64,000 nucleotides of DNA from Brassica napus (Eukaryota; Streptophyta; Magnoliopsida; Brassicales; Brassicaceae), in NCBI RefSeq assembly GCF_020379485.1, contig NC_063446.1, positions 10,525,597 through 10,589,596 on the forward strand. The letters run 5' to 3'. The position numbers and the translations under genes are program-made. Under the pieces are notes generated by a model, which worked only from the letters and a program-made list of their open reading frames with translations, was not told where the DNA came from and did no database searches. Below, in pieces: positions 59,433-64,000 of the stretch. Within the stretch, counting starts at the first letter, position 1. Every line of letters begins with the position of its first letter.

Positions 59433-59916
59433 ACTTTTGAGTAGCAATACATTTACACAGGTATTAATAAATCTGCTACATAAATTTGGGATTTAGTATC
59501 TCGCAACTCTTTGTTAAACCTTGCTTGCTTGTTTTTATCGTTGATTAGTAACTCTACTGATCAAGTTTATTAGCTGATAAATCAAAAATAGACATTATTT
59601 CTCATGATTTTACAAAAATCTCTTTTCAACTTTAAAAGAAGGCTTCACTTCCATAATCATTCCATGAGGACTTCACTTTTGAGTAGCAATACATTTACAC
59701 AGGTATTAATAACTCTGCTACATAAATTTGGGATTTAGTATCTCGCAACTCTTTGTTAAACCCTGCTTCCTTGTTTTTATCGTTGATTAGTAACTCTACT
59801 GATCAAGTTTATTAGCTGATAAATCAAAAATAGACATTATTTCTCATGATTTTACAAAAATCTCTTTTCAACTTTAAAAGAAGGCTTCACTTCCATAGTC
59901 ATTCCATGAGGACTTC
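59433..59916. repeat. 242 bp tandem duplication
   Basis: Two nearly identical copies of about 242 bp (59433-59674 and 59675-59916), both running from ACTTTTGAGTAGCAATAC to TCCATGAGGACTTC. Few differences are seen (for example AAATCTGC/AACTCTGC and CATAATCATT/CATAGTCATT), so the duplication is recent. Confidence 0.85.
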
Positions 59917-60110
59917 ACTTTCAAAGGCGACAACATCCCGGAACTGTCTCATTTGCTTAACTGCTGCAAGAATTGCTCTTGCAGTTGTGGAGAGCATGGT
60001 TACATCCCAGTTGTTTCCTGAATGTGTTCTCAACTCTCGAGCCATCTCTAGCACGGCGCTCCTCCAGGAATCACACCCGTACCTGCTAAGCATCACCTTC
60101 GCTGCTCAGT
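59882..60110 (-). pseudogene. Unidentified coding remnant
   Basis: A minus-strand open stretch reading LSRYGCDSWRSAVLEMAREL, then NNWDVTMLSTTARAILAAVK and QMRQFRDVVAFESEVLMEM. It looks like real helical coding sequence, but the family is not recognised. Its end falls in the tandem-duplicated DNA; the first copy of the duplication carries only its last part. Confidence 0.35.
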
Positions 60111-60761
60111 AATCTCCCTCTGATGTATATAAACCATAAACCCAATAGCTTAAAAGACAAACGAATCCTCTAAACACAAAAACATAAATCATCCCCAATT
60201 TCTTCCAAGAGCTTAACTAATTTCCTTTAGTGAACCAACAGATTCTTCTAAACGTTTGTGCACAACGTGAATGCAACCATAAGATCATAACTCTTAACAC
60301 TTATCATTAGACCACTAGTGCTACACGATCAAACAAAGTCTTACATTAGAAATTTAGACAATGAGTGCCTAATATATAAAGAGATGTTCAACTTTAGTTA
60401 GTACGACGTCTTTTGGGAAGGAGCCCAACAATAAATCCATATGTGTTGTCTTCTTAGGCCCAAAGTGAATAATATCGTAATATCGGACAATATAGAGTTG
60501 GACATGGACTTGATAAATCCCAACAAAGACGAGGAGGCTTCAGAGAAGAAGCAGAAAGGCAAAAGCTAAAAGTAGTAGCACTAGTGGTGGAGAGATGTAA
60601 TGCGAACATGAGCCGAACCAAACAGTACCACAATAGACATAAAGTCTGCCAAAGCTCATGTTGTTCGGATCTCTGGTGGTCGGTCACCAATGTTTCAATG
60701 TAGCTGGTTATATCTCTGTCATCAAATGAAAAACAAGAAAAAGAATGAGGAGGCATTTTAA

Positions 60762-60802
60762 CTTTGGTTTTTTTTTTTTTTTTGTTTTTTTTTTTTTTTT
60801 TG
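60762..60802. repeat. Double poly-T tract
   Basis: Two T-runs of about 16-17 bases separated by a single G, at the left border of the TGA-rich array. Confidence 0.85.
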
Positions 60803-62900
60803 TTAAGGTTTCACGAGCCTCCAATGAGTGATGACTTTGATGTTTGATTGATGATGAGAATCTATGAATGATATGTGAATGATGAATGATCTGACGCCAT
60901 GATTTGTTGAGATTGAATTGATGAGGAGAAGATTGTGATTAAGCCCACGAAGATGAACTGTTGTTCAAGATTGATGTGTTGATGATGCATTTTGTTGTGA
61001 TTTTTGATAACCCTGATTGTTATGAGTTATGTGATGAAGAAACCAATTGACATGATTGTGAAGCTGATTTGATGAATGCTTTGCTATGAATGATTTGAAC
61101 TGGATTGATAGATGAATGATGAATTGATGAACCAATGAATGATGTTTGATTGAATGGAAAGATGATGATATGAACCTTGATGAATGTGATGTGATGATTG
61201 ATAATGATGGACATGAACCAAACCTGTGATTTTGATGATTTTATTGTTGCTTTAAAATGTTGACGCTTATTTGATTGAGATTGATGAATGATATGTGATG
61301 ATGATTGAGTTGAATGATTTGAATGATGACTTAATGATTGTGTGAATGTGATTAATTGTGATGTGATGATGTTGATGAAAAATCATTTGATGTTAAAAAT
61401 TGAAAGAATTCAAATGATTGATGTGATGAATCAAATGTGAATGATGATTATGATGATGATATTGAGATGAAGCCAATGCTGATTTGATTTGATGTGATGA
61501 AATGAATGAATGTTGAACATTATTGTGCTTGTGATTGATTGATTTTTTTGAAGATGAATTGATTAAGTTGGATGAGATTGAATGCATTGCATGATGGAGA
61601 TTTGATTGATGAATGACTGATTTGATTTGAATTTTGAATCTAAATGATGAATTGATTCTTCATGTGAATTGCTTGATTTGGATGTGATTGAATGATTTGA
61701 TGATTGAATTGATGAATGATTATGATGATGATGATTAAATGATGTGATTGTTTGATGATGAAGATTGATGTGAGATTTTGTGATTGAATTTATGTTTCTG
61801 ACTGATATATGATGAGAATGATTGATGATGAATGATGAATGCTGATTATGATGAATATGAATGCTTGATGAAATTTGCTTTGAATGTGATGAAAGATTGA
61901 TGATGTATGAACTGTGATGTTTGAACCAAGTTGATATGATGAAATGAATTTGATGAATGATGAAGCCACAAGATGATTGTTATGATTGTGAATTATTGAT
62001 TGAAAGTGTGATTTGATTTATGATGTGATTTACAAAGCTTGAATTGATGATTGACTTTTGATGTGATTACTGAATGAATTGATGATGATAGATTTGATGC
62101 TATGATCAATGTTGATTGTGCTGGCAATGAAATGATGATTGAATGATTTTACAAAGAGTTATGAAGTTCACTGTTGATGAATCATGATCAATCATTGATG
62201 AATTGAACAATTTGATTGATCTGAATTGATGATAATCATTGTTGATGAATTCAATTTGATGGTTTTTGATGATATTGATTGATTGAACATGATTATTTGA
62301 TTGATTAGAAATTTGATTTGATGATCTTTGTGAATGTTGATTTGTGATGATTTGTGAAGTTTGAATTTGTGAGAGTGAAATTTGATGTGATTGAGATTAA
62401 TGAATGAATGATGTTTGAAGAATTTTCACAACCAACTTTGATGATGATGATATTATGATGTGTGATGTGCTTCTGATGAAGCCATTTTTGATGATGCTTT
62501 TATGTGATGATCGAATGTGTTAAGCCAAGATGATGAAATGTAAAGCATGAATGAAGCCAAGAATCATTGGATAATCCTGTGATGAAGATGAAAACATAAT
62601 GATGATGAACCAAAGATTTCTGAAATTTGTGATAAGATTTTTTGACGATTAATGTGATATGAATTGTTAACATTTCATTTGATTTTGATTGATACTGATG
62701 AAATTGAATCTTGAAATGAATGATTTAATGAGATTTGAAATGTTATTGATGAATGATGATGATGTGAAGCCTGAATATTTGTGTTGTTTTTGGAATGGAA
62801 TATGATATTTGATGATTTGATGAATCTGATTGACTTTGATGATGATGAAGATTGAAGAGGTGAATGTGAATTGAAAAGTATGAAGTAGTTGATTTTGATG
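60803..62900. repeat. TGA/TGAATGA-rich low-complexity array
   Basis: About 2.1 kb built of imperfect TGATGA, GATTGATGAATGA and TGATTTGATGAA words. The plus strand is strikingly poor in C. Where C occurs it is mostly in recurring words such as GAAGCCAA and GAACCAA. There is no fixed period, so it is a cryptically simple array rather than a clean satellite. It occupies the place of the SPL3-like intron. Confidence 0.85.
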
Positions 62901-63185
62901 ATAGATTGAATGCGAATTTGAGCCGAACCAATGTGTGACCACAAGCCGATAAGGCGAAAAACCAAAATTTGGAACAATGATGGTTGTTTTGATCAATGTA
63001 GCTGGTGATTTGTTCAATGATTGAAAATAAGACTTGTGATTGATGAAGGATTGAATTGTTTGAGGAGGTCAAGTGGTTATGATTTGATGAAGCCAAGAAG
63101 AGTTGTAGGAGACGCTTAGCTGGACACAATGAGAGAAGGCGGAAAAGCACAACTGGTTCAAAGGAGGCAAACTCATACTAGTAAG

Positions 63186-64000
63186 ACGTTATGTGCAGAT
63201 AAATGAAATGGAGAAGAATCACTAGAGAATGTTGATGGAAGAACAGATGATGTGGGACCAATACTCAAGAGAAGGAAGACAAGGACACATGAATATAAGA
63301 CAAAACCGAAACCAACCTAGTTACTTTTCCACACCTCAATACAGATTCTGCACCATGGAAGGAGCTCTTCTTGATTTGTGCAGCTTTTTTTTTGTCTACC
63401 GCTCATCTTGGTCTTATAGATCTACTATTCTTTGTTTCAAACTCAAACATTTACATTTTTTGTCTGTTCTTGGTTCAATATTATAGGGCATATGTGAGGT
63501 TTGCTTCTATAAGTATTTGTAATCTCTGATTTATCTTTACAAGATAAACTTAAATACTATATGTTTCGATATCACAATGATATTTAGTGTCCATTGTACA
63601 AGCTCTAACGCTTTGCACCATAACTTCTGTTTGATTTGCCTCCAAAAACAGAATCTTTTTATTGATAAAGATACTCAAATGTCTTGCTTAAGAAGTTATC
63701 TTGTTGGCCGAAAGGTTTTAAATCTTACAGAATTGAAAGCATGGTTGTTACATTACAGGATCATCTTTTATCTCTCAAGGGTCCTGACCAAACATCATCT
63801 TACAGCTAAGATCATCAAAAACTGTGGAAAAGCACTCAAGACAAATGTTTATTAGTGTTGTGAAATTGAAAAAGGGAATGATTGCTTGTGGCTTAAGTCA
63901 AATCATTGACTTCTTAGCTCATTCAATTTTGAGCACAATTATTAATTTCATTAGACCATATGTCACAGTAACAAGTCCAATGCTTAAACCATTACAATAT
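63186..64000. other. Downstream flank of the SPL3-like pseudogene
   Basis: Contains two open plus-strand stretches, EEQMMWDQYSREGRQGHMNI near 63233 and a longer one at 63577-63855 (QKQNLFIDKDTQMSCLRSYL). I recognise neither, and neither has clear exon borders. They could be scraps of neighbouring genes or chance frames. Confidence 0.35.

Larger units (their letters stand above)
60470..63185 (+). pseudogene. SPL3: SBP-box (SPL3-like) transcription factor pseudogene split by a low-complexity array
   Basis: SPL3-type proteins are small miR156-controlled flowering regulators made of little more than an SBP zinc-finger DNA-binding domain. The plus strand near 60530 reads DEEASEKKQKGK, then at 60592 VERCNANMSRTKQYHNRHKV, and after a frame change AKAHVVRISGG...FQCSW (60653-60712): the first part of an SBP domain with lost Cys/His residues and stops. 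About 2.3 kb further on, 63088-63185 encodes FDEAKKSCRRRLAGHNERRR and KSTTGSKEANSY then stop, the basic C-terminal end of the domain. A second, more decayed copy of the first part lies at 62908-63015. SPL3 normally has one intron at this point. No miR156 site is seen downstream. The match is closest to SPL3 (recalled At2g33810); SPL4 and SPL5 fit less well. Confidence 0.82.

Noticed and set aside
60454..60756. Minus-strand 100-residue open frame
   Set aside because: Antisense to the SPL3-like exon; the plus-strand SBP similarity explains the sequence.
61020..63150. Several long minus-strand open frames rich in Ser, His, Ile and Asn
   Set aside because: They lie in the TGA-rich array, where the C-poor plus strand removes minus-strand stop codons. 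The translations are low-complexity and match nothing.

Overview
This is plant nuclear DNA, almost certainly from a Brassicaceae species of the Brassica/Raphanus type. It has multi-exon genes with GT-AG introns, AT-rich intergenic DNA and Brassicaceae-style SINEs, MITEs and Helitrons. The gene order also follows, from memory, Arabidopsis chromosome 2 between about At2g33240 and At2g33460.

Layout, with recalled Arabidopsis counterparts. 1-9135 (-): class XI myosin (XI-D), running off the left edge. 9864-11395 (+): HAD-type hydrolase (At2g33255). 11978-13222 (-): Aux/IAA repressor IAA13. 13.2-20.5 kb: gene-free, repeat-rich DNA. 20530-22017 (-): decayed, internally deleted PRP19/MAC3B. 24841-26479 (+): DUF3527 protein (At2g33360). 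27137-28685 (-): caleosin RD20/CLO3. 29651-30625: LINE tail interrupted by a MITE. 32162-32992 (+): small acidic protein (At2g33390). 33275-34778 and 35437-36702: Helitrons around a probable At2g33400 relative. 38049-39576 (+): two-RRM glycine-rich RNA-binding protein (At2g33410). 41282-45647 (+): DUF810/MUN-like protein (At2g33420). 47813-49302 (+): exons 2-5 of MORF2/DAL1, first exon not found. 50508-56451 (+): long charged protein with a C-terminal U2AF-type RRM (At2g33435/33440). 57058-57215 (+): relic of plastid ribosomal protein L28 (At2g33450). 57294-58012 (-): CRIB protein RIC1 with an apparent one-base frameshift. 60.5-63.2 kb: wreck of an SBP-box (SPL3-like) gene split by about 2.1 kb of TGA/TGAATGA-rich low-complexity DNA.

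The genes do not form a pathway; they are a collinear block. Many expected neighbours are missing or survive only as relics (MAC3B, L28, MORF2 exon 1). That is the pattern expected of one subgenome copy losing genes after the Brassiceae genome triplication.

The least expected observations are three. First, a cluster of very short poly(A) insertions, each flanked by an 11-17 bp direct repeat, which look like retrotransposition events that copied only the tail of a template. Second, the SPL3-like wreck with its TGA-rich array. Third, precisely datable nested insertions (MITE in LINE, Helitron in Helitron). Exon borders were placed by hand from reading frame, splice consensus and remembered family sequences; Arabidopsis locus names are from memory and were not searched.
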